Source: Pararhizobium polonicum (GTDB lineage: Bacteria > Pseudomonadota > Alphaproteobacteria > Rhizobiales > Rhizobiaceae). From it: a stretch of DNA of 64,000 nucleotides. The notes beneath the pieces are model-generated. The model was not told where the DNA came from. It was given only the letters and a program-made list of their open reading frames with translations, and searched no databases. Below, one piece after another: positions 20,465 to 31,600 of the stretch (its first letter is position 1; the number at the start of each line of letters is the position of its first letter). A program made the translations under genes and the position numbers. The stretch is from contig NZ_LGLV01000010.1 in assembly GCF_001687365.1 (NCBI RefSeq), forward strand, positions 186,001 to 250,000. Reading direction: 5' to 3'.

Positions 20465-23068
20465 ATGACAGATATTTCCGATCAGACCGAGCCGAGCGAC
20501 CAGAGCGCTCCTTCCCTGTTTCAGCGTTCGCGCCGTAGCCGCTGGCTTTTGAAGGGCGGGGCCACCGCCGCCGTTCTGCTCATCGTCGGCTTCGCCATCT
20601 TTCAGTTGACGAGCGAAGTCCGCTACGATGACGTCGTGCTTGCCTTGAGCGCCACGCCCTGGCTCTCCATCGTGTTCGCCGTTGCGTTCACCGCTCTCAG
20701 CTTCGTCGCTCTGACCTTCTACGATCTCGGTGCGCTTCTCTACGTCAAGCGCAAGCTGCCCTATGTGGATGTGGCCTTGACCGCGTTTGCCGCCTATGCG
20801 GTGGGCAATACCGCCGGGTTCGGCCCGCTCAGCGGCGGAGCCATCCGGTACCGCGCCTATTCCCGGCTGGGTGTGAAGCCCGAGGAAATTGCCGGGGTGA
20901 TCGCATTCGTCACGCTGGCCTTCGGGCTGGGACTTGCCAGCATCGCCTCGCTGAGCCTTCTGGTCATCGCGCCGGAGATCGCGCCGCTGGTCGGGCTCGA
21001 TCCCGCCTGGCTTCGGGTCATTGCCGTGCTGGTGCTGGCGGGCCTGGGTGGCCTGATGATCGCGGGGCGGAACGGACGCGTCCTGCATCTTGGCCGCATT
21101 GCCCTGAGACTTCCCGATTCACGCACCGCGTCCCGGCAGTTTCTCATTTCGGTTCTCGATGTCGCAGCGTCCGCGACCGTGCTCTACGTGCTTTTGCCGG
21201 AAGGAGTCATGGGCTGGCCGGCGTTCCTGGCCGTCTATTCGATCGCCGTCGGTCTCGGTGTGCTCAGCCATGTACCGGCGGGGCTCGGCGTTTTCGAGAC
21301 GGTCATCATCGCGGCATTGGGACAGACGGCGGACGTCGACACGGTGCTTGGCGCATTGATGCTGTACCGCCTGATCTATCACGTCCTGCCTTTGCTGCTG
21401 GCGGTCATCTTCGTCATCGGCACGGAAGCGCGGGGCCTCTATCGCCGCCCCGTCGCCTCCAGCCTGCGCCGGGTTGCCGGGCGGCTGACGCCGGTGCTGC
21501 TGGCGACGCTGGCGCTGGTTCTCTCGGCCATGCTGGTGTTTTCCAGCGTGACGCCGACGCCGGACGAAAACCTGGCCTTCCTATCCGATTATTTCCCGCT
21601 TCCCGTCCTGGAAGGCGCGCATTTTCTGGCAAGTCTGCTCGGCCTGGTTCTGGTGATCGCGGCGCGCGGTCTGGCGCGGCGGCTTGATGGTGCGTGGTGG
21701 GCGGCACTGGTGATTGCCTCCGTTGCCCTGCTCTTCTCGCTGATCAAGGCGGTGGCGCTGATCGAGGCAAGTCTGCTGGCCTTCTTCATCATCAGCCTTC
21801 TGGCCACCCGCCGTATTTTCAACCGGCCGGCCACCTTTACCAGCGAACCGCTGACGCCTTCGTGGATTTCGGCCATGCTGGCACTCAGCTTCTTTGCCGG
21901 CATCGTTCTCCTGTTCGTCTATCGCGATGTGGAATACAGCAACCGTCTGTGGTGGCAGTTCGAGCTTTCGGCCGAAGCGCCGCGTGGTCTTCGCGCCGTT
22001 CTCGGGTTGACGATCTTTTCCGGTGCCGTGGCGCTGTGGAGCCTGATGCGTCCGGCAAAGGGGTTTGCGCGTGCCACCCCTGACGATGCGCTGCAAAAGG
22101 CGATCGCTATTGCCGCCGGGCAGGATATGTCCGATGCCAATCTGGTGCGGATGAACGACAAGAGCCTGATGTTTTCCGAAGATGGGCGGGCTTTCATCAT
22201 GTACGGCCGGCAGGCGCGCTCCTGGATCGCCCTCTTCGACCCGATCGGCCCGCGCGATGCCTGGCCGGACCTGATCTGGCAATTTGTCGAGGCTGCGCGG
22301 TCCTGTGGCTGCCGTCCGGTCTTCTATCAGGTTTCGCCCGCCGGCCTGTCCTATTATGCCGATGCCGGCCTGCGCGCGTTCCGCCTCGGCGAACTGGCGT
22401 TGATGGATCTGACGACGTTCCACCTGAAGGGCGGCAAGTGGGCCAGCCTGCGCCAGACGGTCAGCCGCGGGCAGAGAGACGGACTGGAATTCGAGATGGT
22501 GGAGCCCGAAGGGGTTCCCCAGATCATCGATGCGCTCACCGCCGTTTCCGACAGCTGGCTGGCGCATCACCGGGCCAAGGAGAAGGGCTTTTCGCTGGGC
22601 GCGTTCGATGCGGATTATATTGCCAGTCAGCCGGTCGCCATCCTCAAGGTCGGGGGGCAGATCGTGGCGTTTGCCAATATTCTCGTCACCGACACACTGG
22701 CGGAAGGGTCTGTCGATCTGATGCGGTTTTCGCCGGATGCGCCCAAGGGCTCGATGGACTTCCTGTTTGTCTCGCTGATGGAATCTCTGCGCGACAGGGG
22801 GTTCAAGACGTTCAATCTCGGCATGGCTCCCCTAGCGGGCCTTTCGGAGCGCCGCTCGTCTCCCGTCTGGGATAAAATCGGGCGAACGGTTTTCGAACAC
22901 GGCGAACGTTTCTATAACTTCAAGGGATTGAAGGCCTTCAAATCGAAGTTTCATCCGCATTGGCAGCCTCGCTATATGGCGGCCGGTGGTGGTATCAATC
23001 CTGTTCTGGCACTCATGGATGCAACGTTTCTGATTGGCGGCGGTGTAAAGGGGATTGTAAGAAAATGA
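20465..23068 (+). CDS. lpiA: Lysyl-phosphatidylglycerol synthase/flippase LpiA (MprF family)
   Basis: Bifunctional membrane protein (867 aa). The N-terminal half has about 14 hydrophobic segments and forms the flippase. The C-terminal part (from about 550) is a soluble GNAT-fold domain (DUF2156) that moves lysine from tRNA to phosphatidylglycerol, with GAFDADYIA and FNLGMAPL-type motifs. Lysyl-PG lowers surface charge and protects against cationic peptides; in Rhizobium lpiA is induced by acid. Its TGA overlaps the acvB ATG, so synthesis and turnover of the lipid are coupled. Confidence 0.95.
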   Translation: MTDISDQTEPSDQSAPSLFQRSRRSRWLLKGGATAAVLLIVGFAIFQLTSEVRYDDVVLALSATPWLSIVFAVAFTALSFVALTFYDLGALLYVKRKLPYVDVALTAFAAYAVGNTAGFGPLSGGAIRYRAYSRLGVKPEEIAGVIAFVTLAFGLGLASIASLSLLVIAPEIAPLVGLDPAWLRVIAVLVLAGLGGLMIAGRNGRVLHLGRIALRLPDSRTASRQFLISVLDVAASATVLYVLLPEGVMGWPAFLAVYSIAVGLGVLSHVPAGLGVFETVIIAALGQTADVDTVLGALMLYRLIYHVLPLLLAVIFVIGTEARGLYRRPVASSLRRVAGRLTPVLLATLALVLSAMLVFSSVTPTPDENLAFLSDYFPLPVLEGAHFLASLLGLVLVIAARGLARRLDGAWWAALVIASVALLFSLIKAVALIEASLLAFFIISLLATRRIFNRPATFTSEPLTPSWISAMLALSFFAGIVLLFVYRDVEYSNRLWWQFELSAEAPRGLRAVLGLTIFSGAVALWSLMRPAKGFARATPDDALQKAIAIAAGQDMSDANLVRMNDKSLMFSEDGRAFIMYGRQARSWIALFDPIGPRDAWPDLIWQFVEAARSCGCRPVFYQVSPAGLSYYADAGLRAFRLGELALMDLTTFHLKGGKWASLRQTVSRGQRDGLEFEMVEPEGVPQIIDALTAVSDSWLAHHRAKEKGFSLGAFDADYIASQPVAILKVGGQIVAFANILVTDTLAEGSVDLMRFSPDAPKGSMDFLFVSLMESLRDRGFKTFNLGMAPLAGLSERRSSPVWDKIGRTVFEHGERFYNFKGLKAFKSKFHPHWQPRYMAAGGGINPVLALMDATFLIGGGVKGIVRK

Positions 23069-24444
23069 TCTGGAAGACCTGCTGTCACGCCGTTTTCGCC
23101 GCTGGCCTGTTTTTTGGGGCGAGCGGAGCCCGCGCCGAAGACCCGGCCAAGTTCGATACGGGCATGATCCCGTCGCCGCATATTCTGATGCCCACCGGCG
23201 ATGTCTCCGCCGCCGTCGTCCTGATTTCGGACAAGGCTGGCTGGTCGGACAAGGAGGGTGCGCTTGCCAAGACCCTCACCGATGGCGGGGCGCTGGTGAT
23301 CGGTATCGATCTGCCGAGCTACCTGGCGTCTCTGGCAAAGGACGACGGCGATTGCATCTATATGGTGTCGGATATCGAGGCGCTGAGCCAGCAGGTCCAG
23401 CGTGCGGCCAAGAACAACGATTACCGCCTGCCGATCGTGGCCGGCGCCGGCGCCGGTGGGGCGCTTGCCCTGGCCATTGCCGCACAGACGCCGCCGGCGA
23501 CGATCGGGCAGACACTGGCCGTCGACCCCGAGGCCGGTATCGCCCTCACCAAGCAGCTGTGCACACCGGCCGACAAGAAAACCGTGGGCGACCACATGAT
23601 CTACGGCCTTACCGACGGGCCGCTGCCCAATCCGGTCACGGTGCTGTTCACGGGGGCCGCGCCGGCGGACGGCCGCGCGCATGTGACCGAATTGACCGCC
23701 AAACACAGCGATATCGAGATAACGGAAACGGATGACGACCTGTGGACGGCTTTTCCCGACGCACTGTCGGATCTTGTTTCCGCATCCGCGGATGACGACA
23801 ACCCGCTCGGCCTGCCGTTGACGGTGCTCGATGCCAAGCCAACGCGCGACACGATGGCGATCGTCTATTCCGGCGATGGCGGCTGGCGCGATATCGACAA
23901 GGAGGTCGGCGATCTGCTGCAGCAGCAGGGAATGCCGGTGGTCGGCGTCGATTCGCTGCGGTATTTCTGGTCGGAACGTCAGCCGCAGGAAACGGCCGAC
24001 GACTTGCATCGCATCATCAGCCTTTACGCCAAGCGCTGGAATGTGAAACATATCCTGCTGATCGGTTATTCCTTCGGTGCCGATATCCTGCCCCGGACCT
24101 ACAATCTCTTGCCGCAGGCCGATCGCGACCGGATCGCACAGCTGTCGCTGCTCGCCGTCTCGCATCAGGTGGATTACAAGATTTCGGTGCTCGGCTGGAT
24201 CGGCGCATCCGGCTCGGACGGCGCCGGAGATCCGGCAGACGACATCGCCAAGATCAAGCCTGCTCTCATCCAGTGCGTCTACGGCACCGATGACGACGAC
24301 GATGTCTGCCCGACGCTGAAGGATACCGGCGTGGAAATCATCGCCATCGACGGAGGCCACCACTTCGACGAGGACTATCCGGCACTGGTCAAGCGCATTC
24401 TGGACAGCTTCGACCGCAGGCTGGCTGCAATTGCCAAACCGTAG
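23065..24444 (+). CDS. acvB: Periplasmic lysyl-phosphatidylglycerol hydrolase AcvB
   Basis: Virulence-associated lipid hydrolase (459 aa) with a Sec signal peptide (1-24, cut after ARA). It has two hydrolase-like VirJ-type halves. The second carries the nucleophile elbow GYSFG with Ser336 and late Asp and His candidates (TDDDD, GGHHF). In the first half the matching elbow reads GAGAG (127-131), so that half should be inactive. In Agrobacterium tumefaciens AcvB hydrolyses lysyl-PG and is needed for virulence. The ATG at 23065 overlaps the lpiA stop (ATGA). Confidence 0.94.
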   Translation: MIWKTCCHAVFAAGLFFGASGARAEDPAKFDTGMIPSPHILMPTGDVSAAVVLISDKAGWSDKEGALAKTLTDGGALVIGIDLPSYLASLAKDDGDCIYMVSDIEALSQQVQRAAKNNDYRLPIVAGAGAGGALALAIAAQTPPATIGQTLAVDPEAGIALTKQLCTPADKKTVGDHMIYGLTDGPLPNPVTVLFTGAAPADGRAHVTELTAKHSDIEITETDDDLWTAFPDALSDLVSASADDDNPLGLPLTVLDAKPTRDTMAIVYSGDGGWRDIDKEVGDLLQQQGMPVVGVDSLRYFWSERQPQETADDLHRIISLYAKRWNVKHILLIGYSFGADILPRTYNLLPQADRDRIAQLSLLAVSHQVDYKISVLGWIGASGSDGAGDPADDIAKIKPALIQCVYGTDDDDDVCPTLKDTGVEIIAIDGGHHFDEDYPALVKRILDSFDRRLAAIAKP

Positions 24445-24479
24445 AGTATAACGACTTTCGTTATATGCGTTCTCAAACA

Positions 24480-24517
24480 AAAACGGCCGCCCTCCGGCGG
24501 GAGAGCGGCCGTTTTTT
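24480..24517. terminator. Bidirectional terminator between acvB and the 138-aa unknown gene
   Basis: AAAACGGCCGC (24480-24490) pairs with GCGGCCGTTTT (24505-24515), followed by two more T's. Five A's precede it, so it can end both converging transcripts. Confidence 0.88.
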
Positions 24518-24528
24518 ATGAAAGCGGA

Positions 24529-25047
<519 letters not shown>

Positions 25048-25056
25048 CTAAAATGC

Positions 25057-25080
25057 AAAAGAGCGGCCGTAGCCGCTCTT
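25057..25080 (-). terminator. Terminator after cheW
   Basis: AAGAGCGGC (25059-25067), loop CGTA, GCCGCTCTT (25072-25080). On the minus strand the stem is followed by TTTTGCATTTT. Confidence 0.8.
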
Positions 25081-25105
25081 CGATCAAAGAGAGAAGAGGC
25101 GCCAA

Positions 25106-25585
25106 TCAGGCGGCGACGTCTTCCATGTCCCGTTCCTTGAACATGCGGGCGAGATTGAGGAAGCAGATCATGCCGGTCTCATTGGCGATGATGCCTTCGG
25201 CATAGCTCTTGTCGAAGGAGGTGGTGATTTCCGGGACCGGCTGAACCTGGTCGCCGCGGACGGTCAGGATGTCGGAGACGCGGTCGACGACGAGACCGAT
25301 GACCATGTTATGCACTTCCGCGACGACGATGGCGCTGCGTTCGTTGGCAACCGTGCTCTTCATGCCGAGCTTGTGGGCGAGGTCGATGATCGGGATGACG
25401 GTGCCGCGCAGGTTCATCACGCCGAGAACGTCGGCCGGCGAATGCGGGATCGGCGTCGAAGGCGCCCAACCACGGATTTCGCGGATCGTCGTGGTCTTCA
25501 CGCAGAACTCCTGATCGTGAAGGCGGAAGGCAATGATCTCGAGCGTTTCACCGTCGAAACCTGTCATTTTCAATGCATTCGTCAT
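25106..25585 (-). CDS. cheW: Chemotaxis coupling protein CheW
   Basis: A 159-aa CheW that bridges chemoreceptors and the CheA kinase. Family features are the opening strand with FRLHDQEFCVKT, then VLGVMNLRGTVIPIIDL and GLVVDRVSDIL. The chosen ATG at 25585 has GGAAGGAA upstream; an upstream extension lacks support. No cheA, receptor or other chemotaxis gene lies beside it, so it is an orphan copy, probably additional to one in the main che operon. Confidence 0.93.
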   Translation of the reverse strand: MTNALKMTGFDGETLEIIAFRLHDQEFCVKTTTIREIRGWAPSTPIPHSPADVLGVMNLRGTVIPIIDLAHKLGMKSTVANERSAIVVAEVHNMVIGLVVDRVSDILTVRGDQVQPVPEITTSFDKSYAEGIIANETGMICFLNLARMFKERDMEDVAA

Positions 25586-25827
25586 CTGCGGTTCCTTCCG
25601 GTTGCGACCCTCGGCTGGCGTTTCGACGCGCAGCTTTGGACACTCGTCGGCCGCATGCAGCTGGCGGAACCGTTTCCCGCCTGCGCTTGCCGCGTCAGAA
25701 AAAATGTCTGGAATGCCGGTTACATCCGGTCGGGGGCGATGCGTCATGCGCGGCTGGATAGCCGTTCGCGCCTTGAAGAGAACCTTATATCGAAAATCGT
25801 TAAGAGATGATTTTTCGCGGCAAAGGA

Positions 25828-25857
25828 ATGCGCACCGGCTGATCGGCCGGTGCGCAT
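25828..25857 (-). terminator. Hairpin after rocD
   Basis: ATGCGCACCGGC (25828-25839), loop TGATCG, GCCGGTGCGCAT (25846-25857): a perfect 12-bp stem ten bases beyond the rocD stop. No T-run follows directly. Confidence 0.65.
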
Positions 25858-25866
25858 GCTTGACAA

Positions 25867-27072
25867 TCAGTTTGATGTCAGAACGCCGGCGAACTGCTCG
25901 ACGGCCCAGTCGACCTGATCTTGCGTAATGACCAGTGGCGGGGCGATGCGGATCGTGTCGCCGTGGGTGTCCTTGGCAAGGATGCCGCGCTCCTTCAGCG
26001 CTTCGCAATATTTGCGGGCACCGCCGGCTTCCGGCACCAGTTCGACGGCCAGCATCAGGCCGCGGCCGCGCACGTCCTTGATGATGTTGGAGCGGATGTT
26101 CTTCAACCCGTTCTGGAAGCGGTCACCCATGCGGGCGGAGTTGCCGATCATGTCCTCCTCGGTCAGCGCCTTCAGCGCGGCGCGGGCAATGGCGCAGGCT
26201 AGCGGGTTGCCGCCGAAGGTCGAGCCGTGCTGTCCGGGCTGCAGCACGCCGAGCACTTCGGAATTGGAGAGCACGGCGGAGATCGGATAGAAACCACCGG
26301 ACAGGGCCTTGCCGATCAGCGTCACGTCTGCCTCGATGCCCTCATGCTCCTCGGCGAGCAGCTTGCCGGTACGGCCGAGGCCCGTCTGGATCTCATCGAG
26401 GATCAACGTGATGCCGTGCCTTGAACAGAGCGTGCGGACCTCGGGGAAATAGCCCTGCGGCGGGATCATCACGCCGGCTTCACCCTGGATCGGCTCGATC
26501 AGGAAGGCGACGGTGTTTTCATTGATGGCGGCGCGGAAGGCTTCGATATCGCCGAATGGAACGGTTCTGAAGCCGGGCGCAAACGGGCCGAAGCCGGTGC
26601 GCGCGTCCGGGTCGGTCGAAAAGCCGACGATGCCCATGGTGCGGCCGTGGAAATTGTTGGAGCAGACGATGATCTCGGCCTTGTTCTGCGCGACGCCCTT
26701 GACCTCATAACCCCATTTGCGCACCGCCTTGACGGCGGTCTCGACCGCTTCGGCGCCGGAGTTCATCGGCAGGATCTTGTGGCTGCCGGTCAGCGCCGCC
26801 AGCTCCTCGTAGAAATGCGCCAGCTGGTCGTTGCGGAAGGCGCGGGATGTCAGCGTCAGCTTCTGCGCCTGCTCGACCATCGCCGCGAGAATCTTCGGAT
26901 GGCAATGGCCCTGGTTGACGGCGGAATAGGCCGAAAGGCAGTCGAGATAGCGGTTGCCGTCGAGATCCCAGACATAGACGCCTTCACCGCGCGACAACAC
27001 GACGTCGATCGGCTTGTAATTATGCGCGCCCAGCCGGTATTCGGTTTCGATCAGTGCATTGGTCGTGTTCAT
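25867..27072 (-). CDS. rocD: Ornithine aminotransferase (ornithine--oxo-acid transaminase)
   Basis: PLP enzyme (401 aa) that converts ornithine and 2-oxoglutarate to glutamate semialdehyde and glutamate. Class III aminotransferase features are visible: the [12 protein letters not shown] cofactor segment, [11 protein letters not shown], and the PLP lysine in [10 protein letters not shown]. The ATG at 27072 follows GGAGA at the usual distance; an ATG four codons earlier does not. It lies 23 bases after rocF, so the two form an arginase to ornithine aminotransferase pathway. Confidence 0.95.
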   Translation of the reverse strand: MNTTNALIETEYRLGAHNYKPIDVVLSRGEGVYVWDLDGNRYLDCLSAYSAVNQGHCHPKILAAMVEQAQKLTLTSRAFRNDQLAHFYEELAALTGSHKILPMNSGAEAVETAVKAVRKWGYEVKGVAQNKAEIIVCSNNFHGRTMGIVGFSTDPDARTGFGPFAPGFRTVPFGDIEAFRAAINENTVAFLIEPIQGEAGVMIPPQGYFPEVRTLCSRHGITLILDEIQTGLGRTGKLLAEEHEGIEADVTLIGKALSGGFYPISAVLSNSEVLGVLQPGQHGSTFGGNPLACAIARAALKALTEEDMIGNSARMGDRFQNGLKNIRSNIIKDVRGRGLMLAVELVPEAGGARKYCEALKERGILAKDTHGDTIRIAPPLVITQDQVDWAVEQFAGVLTSN

Positions 27073-27095
27073 GCGGTTCTCCATAGGCGGGGGGC

Positions 27096-28031
27096 TCAGG
27101 CGCTGCGGGTCGGGCGGTCGAGGATGCGGCGGCCGAACAGGCTGGCCGTCAGCTCGACGAGGATGCGGGCGCTCTTGCCCCGGTCGTCGAGGAATGGGTT
27201 GAGCTCGACCAGATCGAGCGAGGAGACGAGACCGCTGTCGCAGAGCATTTCCATGATCAGATGGGCTTCGCGGAATGTCGCGCCGCCGGGCACGGTGGTG
27301 CCGACGCCGGGGGCCAGCTCCGGGTCGAGGAAATCCACGTCGAGGCTGACATGCAGGAGGCCGTTGGCGGCTTTGATCGTGGCGATGATCTCGTGCATGA
27401 TATGCGCCATGCCGGTCTCGTCGATGGCGCGCATGTCGTAGACATTGACGCCGTGCTCGGCGATTTCCTCGCGCTCGCGGTCATCGACGGAACGGATGCC
27501 GACCTGGAAGACATTTTTCGGATCGATCATCGGGCGGCCGGCATCGAGGATCGGTGCGAATTCCGCCTGGCCGCAGAAGAAAGCGACGGGCATGCCATGC
27601 ATGTTGCCGGAGGGCGATGTTGCCGGCGAGTTGAAATCGGCGTGCGCGTCGAGCCAGAGCACGAAAAGCGGGCGCTTCTGTTCTGCTGCATAGCGGGCCA
27701 TGCCGGAGACCGAGCCCATCGACAGTGCGTGGTCGCCGCCCAGGATGAGCGGGAATTTGCCCGTGCGGGCAGCCTCGTGGACGGTTTCGTCGAGCGCGCG
27801 GGTGATGGCGGCAACGATCTGCAGGTTGTTGGCGCCGGGATGATTGGCGAGATCGCGGGCAGGCAGCGGCTTCAGGTCGCCTTCGTCGGTGACCGTATGG
27901 CCAAGGCCGGCAAGGATGGTGTCGACGCCGGCAATGCGCAGGGCGGCGGGGCCCATCGCAGCACCTCTGCGGCCAGAGCCTTCTTCGAGCGGTGCGCCGA
28001 TCAGCACGATGTTTTTCTTGGATTCAGCCAT
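27096..28031 (-). CDS. rocF: Arginase
   Basis: Binuclear manganese arginase (311 aa) that splits arginine into ornithine and urea. The metal ligands lie in GGDHA, DAHADFN and SLDVDFLDP, the three standard motifs. It is the first gene of the rocF-rocD unit and is divergent from an Lrp-type regulator, which probably controls it in response to arginine or ornithine. The start at 28031 opens with the typical [14 protein letters not shown] strand. Confidence 0.95.
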   Translation of the reverse strand: MAESKKNIVLIGAPLEEGSGRRGAAMGPAALRIAGVDTILAGLGHTVTDEGDLKPLPARDLANHPGANNLQIVAAITRALDETVHEAARTGKFPLILGGDHALSMGSVSGMARYAAEQKRPLFVLWLDAHADFNSPATSPSGNMHGMPVAFFCGQAEFAPILDAGRPMIDPKNVFQVGIRSVDDREREEIAEHGVNVYDMRAIDETGMAHIMHEIIATIKAANGLLHVSLDVDFLDPELAPGVGTTVPGGATFREAHLIMEMLCDSGLVSSLDLVELNPFLDDRGKSARILVELTASLFGRRILDRPTRSA

Positions 28032-28100
28032 GGTTTTCCCCGCAGGTTTGCGTGATGCCGGTTTGCCCGGTTTGTACGCGGATTATAGGGGTTTCAGCGT

Positions 28101-28137
28101 TGGCAAATAGGTGGAAAACTGGCAAATAGAGGGCAAT
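28101..28137. promoter_or_regulatory. Direct repeats in the rocF / Lrp-regulator leader
   Basis: TGGCAAATAG occurs at 28101-28110 and again at 28120-28129, 19 bases apart, with a third GGCAA at 28132. The repeats lie between the divergent genes and are candidate sites for the adjacent Lrp/AsnC regulator. Confidence 0.45.
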
Positions 28138-28169
28138 TATCGACAGTTTGATAAGCCTTGGTGACCATT

Positions 28170-28613
28170 ATGATAAGTCTGGATGATCTCGACCACGCGC
28201 TGATCGGTGCCCTGCGTCACAACGCCCGCACGCCCGTGTCCTCGCTTGCCGCCACGACCGGCGCCTCGCGCGCCACGGTCGCCGCCCGCATCGACCGGCT
28301 GGTGGCTTCCGGCACCATTGCCGCCTTCACCATCCGCACTGGGGCGGAGCTGACCGGTAGCGGTGTCAGGGCGATCGTGATGATCGAGGTGCATGGCAAG
28401 ATGGCGGATCGCGTCGCAATGCAGCTGCGCGGCCTGCCGCAGGTCCGCGCGCTTCATTCCACCAACGGCCGCTGGGATTTCATCGCCGAGCTGGAAGACA
28501 AGGATCTCGGCACCTTCGACGAGACGCTGCGGCTGATCCGGCTGATCGACGGGATCAACCTGACGGAAACGAATATCCTGCTGAAGACCAGTAAGATCTC
28601 GGCGGCGTTTTAA
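28170..28613 (+). CDS. Lrp/AsnC-family regulator divergent from arginase
   Basis: Lrp-type regulator (147 aa from ATG 28170): a helix-turn-helix at about 5-55 (DDLDHALIGALRHNART, then GASRATVAARIDRLV) and a C-terminal ligand-binding (RAM) domain. Upstream TTG (28158) and GTG (28161) starts are also possible; none has a strong ribosome site. Its place opposite rocF-rocD suggests it activates arginine breakdown, as ArcR- or PutR-type relatives do. Confidence 0.85.
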   Translation: MISLDDLDHALIGALRHNARTPVSSLAATTGASRATVAARIDRLVASGTIAAFTIRTGAELTGSGVRAIVMIEVHGKMADRVAMQLRGLPQVRALHSTNGRWDFIAELEDKDLGTFDETLRLIRLIDGINLTETNILLKTSKISAAF

Positions 28614-28623
28614 GTTGGATACC

Positions 28624-28652
28624 ATTGAGCGGCGTCATCTATGCCGCTCAAT
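28624..28652. terminator. Hairpin between the converging Lrp gene and tamB
   Basis: ATTGAGCGGC (28624-28633), 9-base loop, GCCGCTCAAT (28643-28652): perfect 10-bp arms. The right arm overlaps the tamB stop codon. No strong T-run on either side. Confidence 0.6.
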
Positions 28653-31600
28653 ACTCCTTCTCATAGAAAACCCCGCCTCCGGCTCCGCTTGCGCCCGCCT
28701 CGCCGCGCAGCTTCACGCCACGGCCGACATCGAGGTTGATGATCGCCTTGCCGCCGCCGGCTTCGGCGCCGGACTGAAGCTCGAGATAGGTGCGATCGTT
28801 GAGATATTTGCCGGCGGTCACGGTGGCGCCGCCCGTTGCGTCCGTCGAGACGTCGAGATCGTCGACGCCGAGCTTGTTGCGCAGGCCGCTCAGCAGCGAG
28901 TTGGAGCCACCGCCGGCCAGTTCGCTGACGGCGCTGGCCAGCTGGGCGATCTGCAGGGCTGAAAGGTTGGACAGCGAGCGGTTGAAGATCAGCTGCGCCA
29001 GGATTTCATCCTGCGGCAGGGCGGGCGATGAGGAGAAGGTGATGTTCGGGTTGTTGGAAAGGCCCGCCACATTGACGGTGATCGTTGTCGAGCCGGCAGT
29101 TGAAGTTGCGTCGAGATCGAGCGTCGGGATCAGGTTTCCGCCGAAGCTGATCGTGCCATCGGCGAAATCGAGCCGCTTGCCGAGAATTTCCAGCCGGCCG
29201 CGCCGCATCTCGAAACCGCCGGAAACTGCCGGCTGGGCGGCAGTTCCGCGGATCGTCAGGTCGCCGCCGAGTTCCGCGTCGATGCCACGGCCGCGAACGA
29301 AAAGCTTTCCGGGCGCGCTGACCGCCAGATCGAAGGCAACGCCGCCGCTCTTGGTGCTGCCGCCGCTTGCCGTATCGCTACGGATATCCGCCTGCATCTG
29401 CCTGACGTCGGCAGGCGCATTCTTGTGCTTGATGTTGATCTCCGACAGCGAGGCCGGCAGCTTTTCCGGAATGGTGATGGCGGCCTTGCGGATGGTGACC
29501 TTGCCGCCCAGCACCGGCGTTGCCGTCAGCTGTCCCTGCAGGGTCATGGCGCCGTTGACATTGGCGGTGAACAGGCTGCCGTCGACATAGGTCGCGTTGT
29601 CGAGGCGGATCGCGAGATCAGCCGGAAAACCGGAGCCGGCCGCGATGCCGATCGTGCCCGTAACATCGATCGAGCCGCCGCTTGCAAGCCGCCCGGACAG
29701 TTTCTGGATGTTCGCCTGTTTGCCGTCGAGGGCGACGTTGGCCATGAGGTCGGTGATCGCGAGATTGCGGCGGACATCGACAAGGCGTGCGCCGGAGGTC
29801 GAGATCGTCCCGGTGATCTGCGGTGCGGTCGCTGCGCCTGTGACGGTGACATCGACATTGGCAGCGCCGGTCAGTGTGAAGCCTTGCTCCGCCAAAAGGT
29901 TGGCTGCGAGGCCGAAGGGCAGGCTGCCCGCGAATTTCATGTCGATCGGCCGGTTGCCGGCAATGCCGACCTTGCCGCCACCCCTGAAGGCAAGGCCACC
30001 GGGACCGCTGATCGTGGTGTCGAGCGTCACATCGTTGTCGGCGAACTGGCCCTTGGCGGTGATGTCGAGCGCACCGACACCGGCGGATCTGGCCTGCGCA
30101 ACGGCGGCGTTGGCCCAGCGCAGGTCATAGGTTACGACCGGTGCCGCCGACGTGCCCTTGACGCCGACCGCACCGCTGATGGCGCCGTCGGCGCCGAGCG
30201 ACGGCACGAAAGTATTGGCGAGGCTGGCGGGCAGGGCATTGAGATCGACATTCAGATCCAGTTTCTCGCCGGCCGAGCCGGTCACCGCCACCGTGCCGCC
30301 GGATGCACCGATCGTCAGTTTCTGCAGGCTGACCGTGCCGTTTTCGATGATGATCGCCGCCGGTGCCGACAGCTTGACCGGTATCCTTTTCGGGGCGGCT
30401 GCGAAAGAAGCGAGGTTGACGACGGTCTTGCCGCCGGCGGTCTGGATGTCGGCGCGCAGGTTGAGCGGCGCCCCGTCATATTGGCCGTCGAGCGTGACAT
30501 TGGTCTTGCCGGCCTGCTGGACGAAATCGAGCTTCAGGCCGCTGACGCGGTTTTGCCCCTGCGCGAAAGTTTCGACGGAGAGATTGCCCTTGACCGCCAG
30601 TGCCTTCAGGTCGGCGATGGTGATATCGGCGACCGGCTTGGTGATGACGAGATCGCCGCGCTTGATGCCCGAGCCGCTGGCCTTGAGTGCGATCGAGGTG
30701 GTGCCGCCATTGCTGTCGATGGACGCCGATCCGGCGATATCCCCGGATGCCTTTTCACCGGCCATGGCGGCGAGCAAGCCGACATCGGGGAAGGTGAAGT
30801 CGATCGTCCCCTGCGGCAGGAAATCAGCGGTGAACTGGATCTTGCCGTTCAGCCTGTTGTCGCCGACCTGGACCTGAAGAACCGGAACGCTGGTGCGGCC
30901 TTCCTCCGATACGAGGTCGGCGTTGACGTTGATGGCCTGGCCGCCGAGCGCGCCGGTGGCCTTGATTTTCGCCTGCGGGTTTTTCGGATTGGCGGTTGCA
31001 TCGGCTGTCAGCTGCAGATCGCTCAGCGTCCGGCCGGCGAGCGTTGCGCCGCTGGAGGTGACCTCGGCCTTGATGCCGAGAGCGTCGAGCGGGCCGCTGG
31101 CATCGATCTTGAAGTCCGCCATGCCGCTGGCATCGGCCAGAATCTTGCCGAGATCGGGCAGGGTTCCGGTCACTGCTACCGTCAGATTTTCGGCCTTGAG
31201 CGCCACCGAACCGGCGGCTTCGATGGTGCCGGAATTGACGGCCAGTCTGCTGATATCAACCGCGCCATCCGCGCCTGTCGTCACCATGCCGGAAAGTGCG
31301 ACTGGCGTGTCGAACTTGGGTGCGAGCGACGCCGGCAGGCCGGCAGGAAGGACGGACAGATTGAACCCGGCATTCAGGGCGTTTGCAGGGATTTCGAAAG
31401 AGCCTACAATTGTGCCGCCGAGGTTGCTGCCGTCGACGGTGACCGGATCGAAACCGATCCTGTCGGGCGATACGTCCAGGGTGGTTTCGATCGTCAACGG
31501 TCCCTTGACCAGCCGGTCGAGATCCGCACTTGTCAGCTGGATGTTCCCGGTCTCGATCCTGGTTTTCACGAGGCCGGTGCGAGTGGACAGATTGAAGGTA

